A stretch of DNA of 64,000 nucleotides, taken from positions 313,492,322 to 313,556,321 of the forward strand of contig NC_135783.1 of assembly GCF_051106095.1 (NCBI RefSeq). Reading direction: 5' to 3'. The notes below the pieces were generated by a model that was given only the letters and a program-made list of their open reading frames with translations, searched no databases and had not been told where the DNA came from. Both the position numbers and the translations under genes were made by a program. Below, piece by piece: positions 33,642-44,409 of this stretch; the first letter of the stretch is position 1; every line of letters starts with the position of its first letter. This DNA is from Pogona vitticeps (taxonomy: Eukaryota > Chordata > Lepidosauria > Squamata > Agamidae).

Positions 33642-34481
33642 ACGACTGCAGATTTGGGAAGCAGAAAGCTGTAGCATTTTTGGCAAAATCATCCTCACTG
33701 TAGATGCACCAGTGTAAAGTTTTTTGAAAAAGAAGCTGTTTTTCTGTACTGTTTTGGGCACTTCATAGGTCCCATGCCTATTAATGTGTTCATGATTTCT
33801 GCACTAGCTACATAATACTTTGTCCTTTCTTTATTGAAGCCATCTTGAACTTACTTCCCCCACAATGGCTGTTTAGACCCCCACAGCTTAAAGTCACTTT
33901 GAATTTAACAAAGTGTAGCATTGTGAGCTCCTATACAACTTTACTGGTTTGAATAATTAGCTTATGCTTTGAATAATCTGTTTCAGGATTGGAACTCTTT
34001 TATCCAGGTACGGTGCCCAAAGTCTCTTACATTTTCTCATCCTGAGTTTCAGAATCTAGGAGTTCATGTTTCCCAAACCCAATATATGTTTCTGAAACCA
34101 AAGTATGTCAGATTAAAGGACACAAAATGTGGAGCATAGACATGGCCTCAATAAACTAATCAACTGTTTTCTAGTTGAGGCTTTTCCTTTCAGAGGTGTA
34201 GTTAACTCTGGCATCTCTTCTAGATGGCTTTTCATCCTTTCCAGCTGGTCATTTTCTGGCTGATGCTTCTTGTTGTCACAGCCAGTGAGGAATTTGAAGA
34301 CAACTAGAATACAGTACCTTGGAGCCTTGAGAAAAAGCTGTTTCCATATGCTAGTAACCAATTGCTCCTTGAAACTACAGTTCCTTAAATCCCACTCTTA
34401 AATTTGCAGGCCTTAGAGAGGGAAGAAGGCAGTTGAGCTAAAATGTAGACATTTTTGAAAGCTATTAACGTGTGTGTTTCT
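33642..34481. other. Intergenic, nothing recognised
   Basis: AT-rich sequence between the Tc1-like element and the L1; no gene or repeat identified. Confidence 0.5.
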
Positions 34482-34751
34482 CATTCTAGGGTTTGGGGTT
34501 TGTTTTTTTTTGGGGGGGGGTTGAGGTTTTTTTATTATATAAAATCCATCCATGTTGATTTAACATCGTGCCACCTGAGTACAGCTTATATTCATTTGTT
34601 AAAACAACTACCATACACATTACGCTCCTAATCTATACAACATCCTTCTAACCATTGATAGAACAAGTCCCATGTTTGATAATATTTTGTATCTTCTTTC
34701 CCTTTGATTTTCAGTGTTAGTCTATCCATTTTGGCGCAGTCCAGTATCTTT

Positions 34752-35039
34752 TTATTTCTTGATTTGTAGGTGTTCGCTTTTCCAGTACTGTGCATATATA
34801 ATCCTCGCGGCTGCTAAAATATGCAGTATTAAATATACATTTTGTTTATCAACACTTTCTGGTATTATACCTAACAGAAAGAGCTCTGGCCTAAAGTCTA
34901 CATGCTTTTTAATTTTAACAAGCCATGTATGTATTTTGTTCCAAAAGTTTTTTGCTTTATCACAAGTACACCAGAGGTGATAATAGGTTCCAGTTTTTCT
35001 ATGACATTTCCAACATTTACTTGACCTATTAGAATACAT
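34752..35039 (-). pseudogene. L1 ORF2 C-terminal end
   Basis: Reads KCWKCHRKTGTYYHLWCTCD then KAKNFWNKIHTWL. This is the cysteine/histidine motif near the C terminus of L1 ORF2p. It is the distal part of the L1, separated from the rest by the transposon at 35090-37657. Confidence 0.85.
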
Positions 35040-35872
35040 CTTAGATAATCTATCAGAAGATAAATGTCATCTATAAAACATCTTATATACCATATTTTTC
35101 ACTCCATAAGACACTTTCTCTCCAAAATGGTGGGAGGGAAAGTACATGCATCTTATGGAGTGAATGCAGTAACCCAGGGTTCAGCCACCACCACCCAAAA
35201 GCCTCCCACTGCCATGCTGGGAGGCCTCTGAACTGGCAGCAGAGACTGCTTGCTGTTTGGACCTCACCATTTTGCACTGCTAGCTTTCCAGGATCTGTTT
35301 CCTGCAGCCCTCCTAGAAAACCAGCAAGGCAAACAGGCCTATGGCAGCAAGCAGTGAAAATAGCCAAGGACCAAAGGGTGGTTCTAGAAAGACCAGGGGA
35401 AACCATAAACACAGTCTCCAACTTAGGCAGTTGATTTTCCCACATTTGGGGAAATCACAGGTCAGCTCATCCAAAGTGCAATAGATGAGCCTTACCCTGG
35501 GAAAACCACTTTTACAACAATGGTATCTCCCCTGCCAAGTCTGAGTTTGAATGGCTCCTAAGCCTCCTGGCCCTTTGTGTGCCCTACCCTCCAAAGGCAT
35601 GGTGACCCCCAGCTGCACCTCCTGATCAGAACAGGGCTGCACAGCCCTAATCCCAAAAGAGGCCAGGAGAGCTCTTCAGTGTTTTGGGGTGCCCTGCAGG
35701 ACCCCCATCAGGGGCTGGATGTTCCTCCCACAATCCTTCAGTGCACAGATATTAGCATATCTGCCTGCTTGCATCACCCAATTGGCTTCTCTAAAGCAGG
35801 AAGGAGGAGTCTCTTTCCCTTCACCTTCTGCAGAGACGTTAGACCATGTGACCAACCAGACATGTGGAGAAC

Positions 35873-35895
35873 CAGAGAGAGAGAGAGAGAGAGAG
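35873..35895. repeat. (GA)n microsatellite
   Basis: About eleven GA units inside the DNA transposon. Confidence 0.85.
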
Positions 35896-36595
35896 TACAG
35901 AAACAAAAGCTTCTAAAATTGGCAGTAAGTTTAATAGGCCTGAGAATGGTGAGGGGAAGATAAAATTACTACTGAGAGCCTGCTGGATGGGGAAAAGGTG
36001 GCTAGATATAGCTGTCTGTAGTTCAGAGCTTGGTAGTAAGCTGCATCACTTCCCCATAAATTAAGCCTAAATAGAAATAATTTTGCAGATATTTAAAACA
36101 TTAAGGGACCTGGGGGGGGGGAGAGGCTAATGTGTATTGTTAGCCAAATTTCATTCTGAAGCACAGAATGATTAAAAAGGCACTGAGCACATGCAGAATA
36201 AAGTTCAAAAGGGAAACCAAAAGGGACCTAACACTCCTTTCCTTAATATATTACCACTAGGGCTACAGGTTTTATTTGGTGTATTAGCTTGCCACAGTTT
36301 TTATGGACTCATCAGGAGCAAGGCAATTTGAATTGCAGAGGGCAGATCTGAATCACAGATCTGAATATGTCCAAGTAAAACTTTGAAATCTTGAAAATTG
36401 GTTTAAGAACCCAACATTTCATAAATAGCATTTCACACGTACACACACAACTGGAAACAGAAATTTTAGTAGTATTTTTGTGTTAACAAAAGCTGCATGG
36501 TGTCGCTCCCCCTGTTTTTATTGGTTTTTCTTAATCGTTGTTGTTCTACAATATTGCTGGTAGATTTTATCTTTTCATTGTGATTCCCAGCTACT

Positions 36596-36735
36596 GTATT
36601 TTATCCTATTGTAGTCTCTAAAATTGGACAACCATCTGTCAGATCTGCTCTGATTTGGATTCCTGCATTGAACCAGGGGTTGGAATTGATGGCCTTATAG
36701 GCCCCTTCCAACTCCATTATTCTATGATTCTGTGC
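36596..36735 (+). mobile_element. CR1 LINE 3' end fragment
   Basis: Contains ggggttggaattgatggcct and ggccccttccaactccatta, followed by the diagnostic ATTCTATGATTCTGTG-type tail of CR1. Only the last part of the element remains, which is usual for CR1. Confidence 0.8.
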
Positions 36736-37144
36736 TGCTTTGAGGTTATATTTGTAAAAGGAAGCAGGCAGTAGATGTGGTGATGCATAAGGGGCACATT
36801 TTTCTTGCAGAGTATGGGAACTCATTCTACCAGTGCAAAGCAGAAAAGGCTAGCATATAACATTCCTTTTAAACTAGAGGTAGTAAAATATGCTAAGGAG
36901 TATGGAAACAGTGAACAGTGCAGAGACATTTTGGTCCTCCTCATCTGAAAAAATGATTAGAGAGTGGAGGAAACAGGAGGATCAGCTGCAAAAAGCTGAT
37001 AAAAGCACACTTTCTGTGGACATGCTGCATGCTGCAAAGTAAAGAACTGAATGATGGAGAGAGAGAAAACTATTGCTGTAAGGAAGGGAGGGAGGAAGGG
37101 AGGGAGTGGAAGTGAGGCATGCTTTGCTGTTTGCTTACACCTGT

Positions 37145-37560
37145 GCTGGTGGTGATTTCTTCATCATAACTCTTATTGACTACCCAGCAACTATCTGTTT
37201 ATTCATCTCTTTCAGTGCAATAACAATTCATTATAAGTGTTAAAACTTGAGATGGTAATTCCCACTCATTGTGTGTCATCTTGCTGTAGAAGTCTGCTTC
37301 ATGATTCTCCACTTCTGGTACATGTATGCCTTGTGAAATGACATGCTTGAGAATACACCAGTCCCGAAACTGTACTGTTAGTAGCAAGAAAGACATGGAT
37401 TTTGTTCCTCCTTGGTGGTTGATATAAAGCGTTGTAGTGTTGTTGTCTGTGGCTATTGGAATAACTTTGCCAACTACAAATTGTTCAAAAGCTCTCGCTG
37501 TGTTGTACACTGCAAGAAGTTTGAGGTAATTTATGTGACAACATCTGTCTATTGCTACTG
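37145..37560 (-). mobile_element. DIRS-type RNase H fragment, fossil
   Basis: On the minus strand the translation (VIPIATDNNTTTLYINHQGG, then EVENHEADFYSKMTHNEWEL) parallels the RNase H end of the DIRS at about 17.8-18.1 kb but is from a different family. Only this fragment is present, inside the family 2 transposon. It is a broken remnant. Confidence 0.75.
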
Positions 37561-38117
37561 CCTTATGAATTTGCCAGAATTTTTTTTTCCGGTTTTCCTC
37601 TCCTAAAAATGAGGTGCGTCTTATTTGGAGGTGTGTCTTATGGAGCGAAAAATACGGTAAATTCTCATTGTCATCTTATAGTTTCTAGACCACAGCGGGG
37701 TATAAATTAAATAAATAAATAAATAAATAAATAAAAATAAAGCTCTTGCCATTTTTCAAAGTCAATATTGTATCCAAAATTTTGTGCCCATTGAACCATC
37801 GTTTCTTCGACCTGTTCGTCCTCCATTTTCCAGTTTAGAAGGAATTTATATATTTTCCTAATTAGTTTATCATCTGATGCTAACATTACTTGGTCAAAAG
37901 TTGTACGTTCTTTATAAAAATCATACATTTTTAAGTCCCTTTCATATCTTGATTGTATTTGCATTATAGACCACCACAATGCATCTAATCCCTGGTCTAT
38001 AAGATCTTGTTTTGGCTTTAATCTCCTATCTATGTCTAAAATATTTTTGTGTACATTTTCATTTTTATTTTTTCCCATATTATATACAGGGAGTTTCTGA
38101 TATAGTGGTTTTGAAAA

Positions 38118-38227
38118 TATCTGTCTGTCTGTCTGTCTCTGTCTGACTGTCTGTCTGTCTGTCTGTCTATCTATTTATTTCATTTATACCCCACCTATCT
38201 GGTCGATTGCGACCACTCTAGGCGGCT
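38118..38227 (-). repeat. (TCTG)n tail with LINE/SINE 3' fragment inside L1
   Basis: A run of (TCTG)/(TCTA) units at 38118-38175 is followed by taccccacctatctggtcg and accactctaggcggct, the same fragment as in 32800-33022. Confidence 0.75.
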
Positions 38228-39148
38228 ATGAATGTTAGCTTTCTGATACCATAAAAAGTCATGCCAACCCAACTGTAGACCATGTCCTTCTAAATACAGA
38301 AGTCTTTTGTTTTTCAGGGTAATCCATTCTTTCAGCCAAGTTAGAACAGATGATTGGTAATATAAGGTCCAGTCCGGTAAGCCAAATCCTCCATTTTCCT
38401 TGGATTCTTGAAGCATTTTTAATTTGATTCTAGCTTTCTTCCCTTGCCAAATATATTTTAATATCACTTTATTTAGATCGTCAAAGTATTTTCTCTCTTT
38501 TCACTGGCACTGTTTGAAACAAAAAAAGTAGCTTTGGCAAAATGTTCATTTTGATTGTTGCAATTCTTCCTAATAGTGATAGCTGTAGGTTTTTCCATTT
38601 TTCTAGGTCTATTTTTATTTGATTAAGTAGTTTCATATAGTTATCTTCTTTTATAATTACACATCTGGCAGTTAAGTATATTCCAAGGTACTTGACTTTT
38701 TTAACTACTGTATTTGTAAATCTGACATCTTTGAGAGTTTGTTTTTTTGCTTGGCTGTTAAGTTTTTCACTATAACTTTAGTTTTTTCTTTATCTTCAAT
38801 CCCGCTGCTTTTCCAAATTCATTGATTTTCTCCAGTAATCTCGATGTTGTTTCCAGTGGGTCTTCCAATATAAACACAAAATCGTCTGCAAATGTTTGTA
38901 GTTTATAGCTCTCATCCTTTATTTTGGTACCTTTAATCTCTGGGTCATTCTGCACATTCCTATTTAATACTTCCAGAATTAATATAAATAGCAATGGAGA
39001 GAGCGGACATCCTTGTCTTGTGCCTTTTTTATATATTAATATTATCCGTCAGCTCACCATTTACAATTACTTTAGCTATTTGTTCATTATAAATTGTCTC
39101 AATTACATTTACAGTGTAACTTGGCTGAAAGAATTGCATTTAAATTTA

Positions 39149-39575
39149 CAGTGGTGCCTCGCTTAATGGGCACCCCGTTTGACAATGAAATCGCATACCG
39201 ATGAACTTTTTGTGATTGCTTTTGCGATCGCATTGCGATGTTTTAAATGGGGAAAATCGCTTTGCGATATCGGTACCCTGTTTTGCTTACCGATCATCGC
39301 AAAGCGATGATTTTTTAACAGCTGATCGGCGGTTCCAAAATGGCTGCCGGGTAAAAAATATGGCCGCCCGATTTTCTCTGGGATGGATTACTTGCTTACC
39401 CGGCAGCAAAAATGGCCGCTGCATGGAGGATTTTCACTTAGAGTCTGAAGCCCATAGGAACACATTGAAGGGGTTTCAATACATTCCTATGGGCTTTTTA
39501 ATATTGCATAGCGACGAAATCGCTTTGCAGCAATTTTTGCTGCACCAATTATCGTTGCTATGTGAGGCACCACTG
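39149..39575. mobile_element. TA-inserted MITE, family 3 (copy 3), inside L1 ORF2
   Basis: Starts cagtggtgcctcgcttaatg, ends tatgtgaggcaccactg. TA lies at 39147-39148 and 39576-39577. The interior repeats short runs such as cgctttgcgat and aaaatggc. Non-coding. Confidence 0.87.
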
Positions 39576-41606
39576 TATAAAGTTTTTGGCAAAATCCATA
39601 GCTTTTATTTGCTGTATCATAAATTGCCAATTCATATTATCAAAGGCTTTTTGGGCATCCAAAAAGATTAATGCCATTTGCTTCTCTGAATGGACCTCAT
39701 AATATTCTAATATGTCCAAGATTATCCTTAGGTTGTACCTTAGTTGTCTTTTTGACAAAAATCCATTTTGGTCTGAATGGATGAACTCCATTAAAAACTT
39801 CTTCAGTCTTTCCACTAATTACTGCAAAAATTTTATAGTCCACATTCAACAGTGATATTAGTCTTAAAAAATTTATATGTGTGGAGTCTGCATCTTCTTT
39901 TGGTATTAAAGTGATATATGCCTCTAGCCATGTCTTGGATATTTTAGCTTCTAGTAGAGCTTCATTACAGACCTCTTTTATTGGTAAGCTTATTATATCT
40001 TAGAAGGATTTATAAAATTCTGCTGGTAGTCCATCTGGTCCTGGAGTCTTATCGTTTTTTAATTGCTTCTGTTACTTCCATCATTGTTATTTTCTCATTT
40101 AGCAGATTTTTAATGTTTTCTGGTACTTTAGGGGGATTTGCTTTTTTGATATATTGTATTATCTTTTCAAGAGAAATTTCTTGGATATCATAGAGATTAG
40201 CATAATATTCTTTAGGTTTTTTTATTTGCTCTTTTTGATATTGGAGGTCTTCATTTTGATCTTGTAGCTTTGTTATCAGTCTTTTTTATTTTTATTTTTT
40301 CAATCTATAGTTTATTGATGTTATCGAAGAAATTTTGTTTAGCTTTTTTAACTTGTTGAGCTAATTCTTCTGATTCTATTAAGTTTAATTTATGTTTCAC
40401 TATCTCCATCTGATATTAAGAGTTTTCTTCTGCGGTTCTTTTATAGCTCTAGCTCCAGTTTTTTAAGTTCTTTCAGTTTTGTAAATTGTTGTTTTTTCTT
40501 TTATTCCTTTTGGCTATATATGATATGGCCAATCCTCTGAAGTATGCTTTAGCTGTGTCCCAAATTGTTTGCAGGGATGTTTCCTCTTTTTTATTTTCTT
40601 TGAAGAAGAGTTCCATTTCTTTTTTAGTTCTTTCCACAAATTCTTTATCCTTCAATATTCCCTGGTTTAAAGTCCATCTTTTCTTTTATTTTCTCTCTCC
40701 TTTCCACCGCATTTTCATTGTGTTATGGTCTGCCCAAACATTGTTTTCTATTTCTATTTCCTGTATTTCAGTTTTTAATTCTGAGGATAGCCAGATCATA
40801 TCTGTTCTTGACCAGGATTTATGTCTATTTGAATAGAAGGTAAATTGAGAGCTTTTAGTATTTGTTTCTCTCCATATATCTTGTAATCCTAGTTCTTCTG
40901 CCATCTGAAAGAAAACGTTTGGCAGTCTTCTCTTTTTCCCTTTTTACTGTTTTTGTAATCAAGTCTCTCATCTACAATTGCATTAAAGTCACCTATTATG
41001 CAAATATTTTGGTATTCTTTTTCCAATATTGTTTTATATAGCTTATGATAGAATTTTTCTTGTTTACTATTAGGTGCATATATTGCTATCATCAAGACCT
41101 TTTTTGATTTATTGTTATTTCTACCATTAAGATTCTCCCTTCTTCATCAGAATAGACATGTTTAGAGTTCAACTTTTCTTTCACATATAAAGCTACTCTT
41201 TTCTTTTGTTGTGTGGCTGAGTAATAGAGTTTCCCAATCTTCAGGTAAATCAGATATTTGTAATGCTGCTGTTTAATGTGTGTTTCTTGAAGACAGATTA
41301 TATCTGCTTTAGTTTTTTGTAGTTTTGAAAAAACATTTCTTTTTCTTGGTGCATTCAAACCGTTAATATTCACTGAGAAGATCCTAATTTCATTCTCCAT
41401 CTTGTTTACTTGTATTTAGGTTTTATTGCCCTAGTATTACTTTTTTCTCTTTGTGTTTTGTTCAAATCTTGTTCAGTATCTTTTTTCTGACTCTCTTCTT
41501 CACTTAGCTCACTCTCCTCTTCTGGTGTTTTCTCTCTCTGTTTTCTACTTTTTTTCTTCATTTATATCTTGTCCCTGTGCTGGTTCTTTGAAGAAGGTTA
41601 TATGTC

Positions 41607-41714
41607 GTTGTTCTGGGTTTTTCGGGCTCTTTGGCCGTGTTCTGAAGGTTGTTCTTCCTGACGTTTCGCCAGTCTCTGTGGCCGGCATCTTCAGAGGACA
41701 GCAACCTATACTCT
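41607..41714. mobile_element. Short dispersed repeat between L1 ORF1 and ORF2
   Basis: 108 bp containing gggtttttcgggctctttgg and cctgacgtttcgccagtctc. It is flanked by a perfect 11-bp duplication ggttatatgtc at 41596-41606 and 41715-41725. A duplication of that length suggests target-primed insertion rather than a hAT or TA transposon. It is related to 22694-22855 and 57921-58155. Confidence 0.75.
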
Positions 41715-43052
41715 GGTTATATGTCTTTCAAGGAATTCTCTTGCTTTTTGGATGGAGTCAAGTCTGTGTCTTCTTGAGTTCCAGTTGACCAGGATCCCTT
41801 CAGGTACTAGCCTGAAATTCACTCCTTTTCTAATCAGTTTAGTGGTCAAAAATTGATATTGTTTCCTCCCCTCTCTTATTCTCCAAGGTATCTGTTTCAA
41901 TACCACAATTTCCTTTTGGTATTGAATTAGTTCTTCACTGGCCCTTTGCAGTATTTCATCTCTTGTCGATCTTTTCACAAACTTCACATGGTATTCTATT
42001 CTTTCTTGCATAGCTTGAATTTAATGTACAGTGGTGCCTCGCTTAGCGAGTGCACCGTATAGCGATGTTTCCGTATAGCGATCCCTTTTTCGGGATTGCT
42101 ATACGGAAACATACCCGATCTTCGCAATGGGGAAAACCCGCATTGCGAAGATCGGGTATTGCGGCGGCCATTTTGGAGCAGCTGAACAGCTGTTCGGCGG
42201 CTCCAAAATGGCCACCGGAAGCCCGGAAATGGCTGCCGGCAGCCGTTTTCACGCCCTGCCCTCGCTTAGCGAGGGCGCGAAAATGGCTGCCGGCAAGGGG
42301 AATCCTCGCTGAACGGGTAAGTAAGCAAGGTATTGGAACGCATTAAACGAAGTTTAATGCATTTCAATACGTTTTCCCTACCCGTTTAGCGACGATTCCG
42401 CATAGTGAGGGTTAATCCGGAACGGATTAACCTCACTATGCGGGGCACCACTGTATATGTTTGGTCTATCTCACTTTCCAACTCTTCTTTTTCAATTCCC
42501 AGTGCCTCTGCCAAAATGGTTGCCATCAGTTTCGGTAAGTCCTCCTGTTTATCTTCTGGTATGTTTTGAAATCTAAGAATGTTTGAGGCTCTTTCCATCT
42601 CCATCACTGCAGTTGAGTCTTGTAGGTTTTTATTAGCCTGGACAAGCTCGTGGTTTTCTCTTTTCAGTTCATCCAATCTCTTCTCTGTTCTGCCTTATTT
42701 TCCAATTTTTCAATTCTTTGTTGGTTCTTTATGGTATTTTGCTGAATATCTTGGAGTTGCGTGTTCATCGTGCTGATCTGTTCATTGATTTTATCCATTT
42801 TCTCTTCCAGTTTCTGTTGATTAAGCTTGGCTTCTTCGTGGTTTCTTCTTGATTCTTCTTGATTTTTCTTTGTCTCCTCTTTGTGCGATACAACTGTATC
42901 TTGAATCTTCTAGACTGTTGCTTGTAGATCTTTCTGAAATTTTTCTTGAAATAGCATTGTATCAATAGACCTTTGCTGTACTGGACTGCGAGCCCTAGAT
43001 GATGGTGCAGAGGCTGTTTTTTGGCAGTTTTAGATAGATTTGGTAGGCTCAT
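41706..43052 (-). pseudogene. L1 ORF1
   Basis: A basic N terminus at 43052-42765 (MSLPNLSKTAKKQPLHHHLG). A coiled-coil and RNA-binding middle lies at 42676-42460 (MDELKRENHELVQANKNLQD, SNILRFQNIPEDKQED). The C-terminal domain lies at 42011-41730 (HVKFVKRSTRDEILQRASEE, GVNFRLVPEGILVNW). The order matches L1 ORF1p, an RNA chaperone that coats the L1 transcript. It is interrupted by the MITE at 42029-42453 and by frame changes. Confidence 0.85.
42029..42453. mobile_element. TA-inserted MITE, family 3 (copy 4), inside L1 ORF1
   Basis: Starts cagtggtgcctcgcttagcg, ends atgcggggcaccactg. TA lies at 42027-42028 and 42454-42455. The interior is GC-rich, with imperfect inverted blocks (ccgatcttcgcaatggggaa against cccgcattgcgaagatcggg) and several ccattttggagc units. 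Confidence 0.87.
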
Positions 43053-43195
43053 TATAAATACTTTCCCCCAAATATCAAATCAACCCTCCAAAGTTCTGTT
43101 GATCTACTACACTGCCTTTTCCACCCTGGTGGGGGACAGCTTAGAATTCTGTCTTTAAGGAGTTGTTTTAGTCAGGAATGTTGATAGAATTAGTA

Positions 43196-43700
43196 CAGTG
43201 GGGTCTTGACTTGAGAACTTAATCCGTATTGGAAGGCGGTTCTCAAGTCAAAATGTTCTCAAGTCAAATCTGCATTTCCCATAGGAATGCATTGAAAACC
43301 ATTTGATCCATATCTGCTGTTTTCCGTCCATAGAAACTAATGGGAAGCTGCTATTCCGCCTTCGACCACTAGAGGGGGATATTTTGTTTCTTTTTTCTTA
43401 GGTCAAGAAAGGTTCAGGGAAGGCAGGAAAAATACAGTCCAGGCAGTACCAGGCAGTCTGAAGACTCCCAATCCACTCTCTAAACGCTGGGAGGAGTGAG
43501 GAAGCAGACAGGCACCCTTTTCACTGGCCAACAGTTAACTGAAAGTTCAAATTTTGCACTTTCCCTGCCTCCCACGTGGTTTTTTTTTCAGTTCTTAACT
43601 CAAATCTAAGTACTTAAGTCAAGTCAATATTTTCCTATGAGAGTGGTTCTTAAGTCAAAATGTTCTTAACTCAAGCCGTTCTTAAGTCAAGACCCCACTG
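43196..43700. mobile_element. TA-inserted MITE, family 4, inside L1 5' UTR
   Basis: Starts cagtggggtcttgacttgag and ends with its inverse, cttaagtcaagaccccactg. TA lies at 43194-43195 and 43701-43702. It is related, inverted, to the right part of 19226-19762. Non-coding. Confidence 0.85.
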
Positions 43701-44409
43701 TAAAAGGAGAAGAAAAATAGTCTCACCCAGGTTGATAACACAGTGTAAAACATCCAGAACTTAGTGCTTGTTTTCTCCGGCAGCCGATGACTTGGACAAG
43801 CTGCTAGCAAGCAGGCGGCTTGTTTTTCTCCTTCTGGTTTGAGGAGTTTCCTGGACCAAATGAAGACAATTTCCATTATCTTCATGATCTACAGGTATCT
43901 CCCCCTCACACGTCACCTCTCCGGGGTGACTTAAGCCCCTTGGGGCTCCCTAGCAGGCTGAAAAGCAGTCTCGGGGAGCAGAGCTCTGTCTCCCTGGACT
44001 GTATTGTCACGATGTCAAGCCGGAAGTCCCATTCTAGAGTTTTGTTGTTGTTTTGGCTGATCTAAATATCTCAATTGAAAGTTTCCTAAACTGTTTTTTA
44101 AAAGTTAGTGTGAGCCACCTCCTGAACCCCAGAACAGTTTCACCAAGTTGTATTAAATTACACTTGATAATATGGCAAGTGCCTGTGCTCTTTTATTTAC
44201 TGGCATTGATCTACCAGTACTGCACTGCACCCTTAGTATATAAACATGAACAGAAGATTTGCAGTTACTCTGCTTTAAGGATTGCCATTGTTTTAGGAAA
44301 TGGAGTATGACAACTCTGGAAAGCAAGGTCACACAGCTAAGATATTGTAATAAGCTTTTGGAAATACAACAAGATGAAACCAACCACAGTAAAAGATCTG
44401 GTAGCTGAT

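Larger units (their letters stand above)
35090..37657. mobile_element. TA-inserted DNA transposon, family 2, large copy inside L1
   Basis: The left end ccatatttttcactccataa and right end gagcgaaaaatacgg are inverted versions of the family seen at 2038-5808. TA lies at 35088-35089 and 37658-37659. L1 coding text flanks both sides, which supports one insertion. The 2.57-kb interior holds a (GA)n run, a CR1 tail and a DIRS fragment on the minus strand. No transposase was recognised. Confidence 0.7.
37707..41400 (-). pseudogene. L1 ORF2, endonuclease and reverse transcriptase pieces
   Basis: Endonuclease start at 41400-41092 (RIFSVNINGLNAPRKRN, ADIICLQETHI), continuing at 41095-40889 (MIAIYAPNSK, IIGDFNAIVD) and 40904-40686. 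Reverse transcriptase pieces lie at 39815-39558 (SDQNGFLSKRQLRYNLR, LIFLDAQKAFDNMNW), 38994-38770 (LQTFADDFVFIL, the catalytic FADD-type block) and 38467-38195 (ILKYIWQGKKARIK). The next part is at 38078-37707. The frame is broken many times by small changes and by nested insertions at 39149-39575 and 38118-38227. The copy is dead. Confidence 0.88.
34495..44029 (-). mobile_element. Near full-length L1 LINE with many later insertions
   Basis: Read right to left. A GC-rich 5' UTR starts at 44029 (gggacttccggcttgacatc). Then come ORF1 pieces (about 43052-41706), ORF2 pieces (41400 to about 34750) and a T-rich tail in plus orientation near 34495-34510. The target duplications cattctagggttt (34482-34494) and cattctagagttt (44030-44042) agree at 12 of 13 positions, which fixes both ends. 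Later insertions include 35090-37657, LINE tails at 37682-37736 and 38118-38227, 39149-39575, 41607-41714, 42029-42453 and 43196-43700. The remaining L1 is about 5.3 kb, close to the family's usual size. Confidence 0.88.

Noticed and set aside
35083-35642. Minus-strand open frames of 109-120 residues near 35.1-35.6 kb
   Set aside because: They lie within transposon interior sequence, lack any recognised domain and are GC-rich chance frames.
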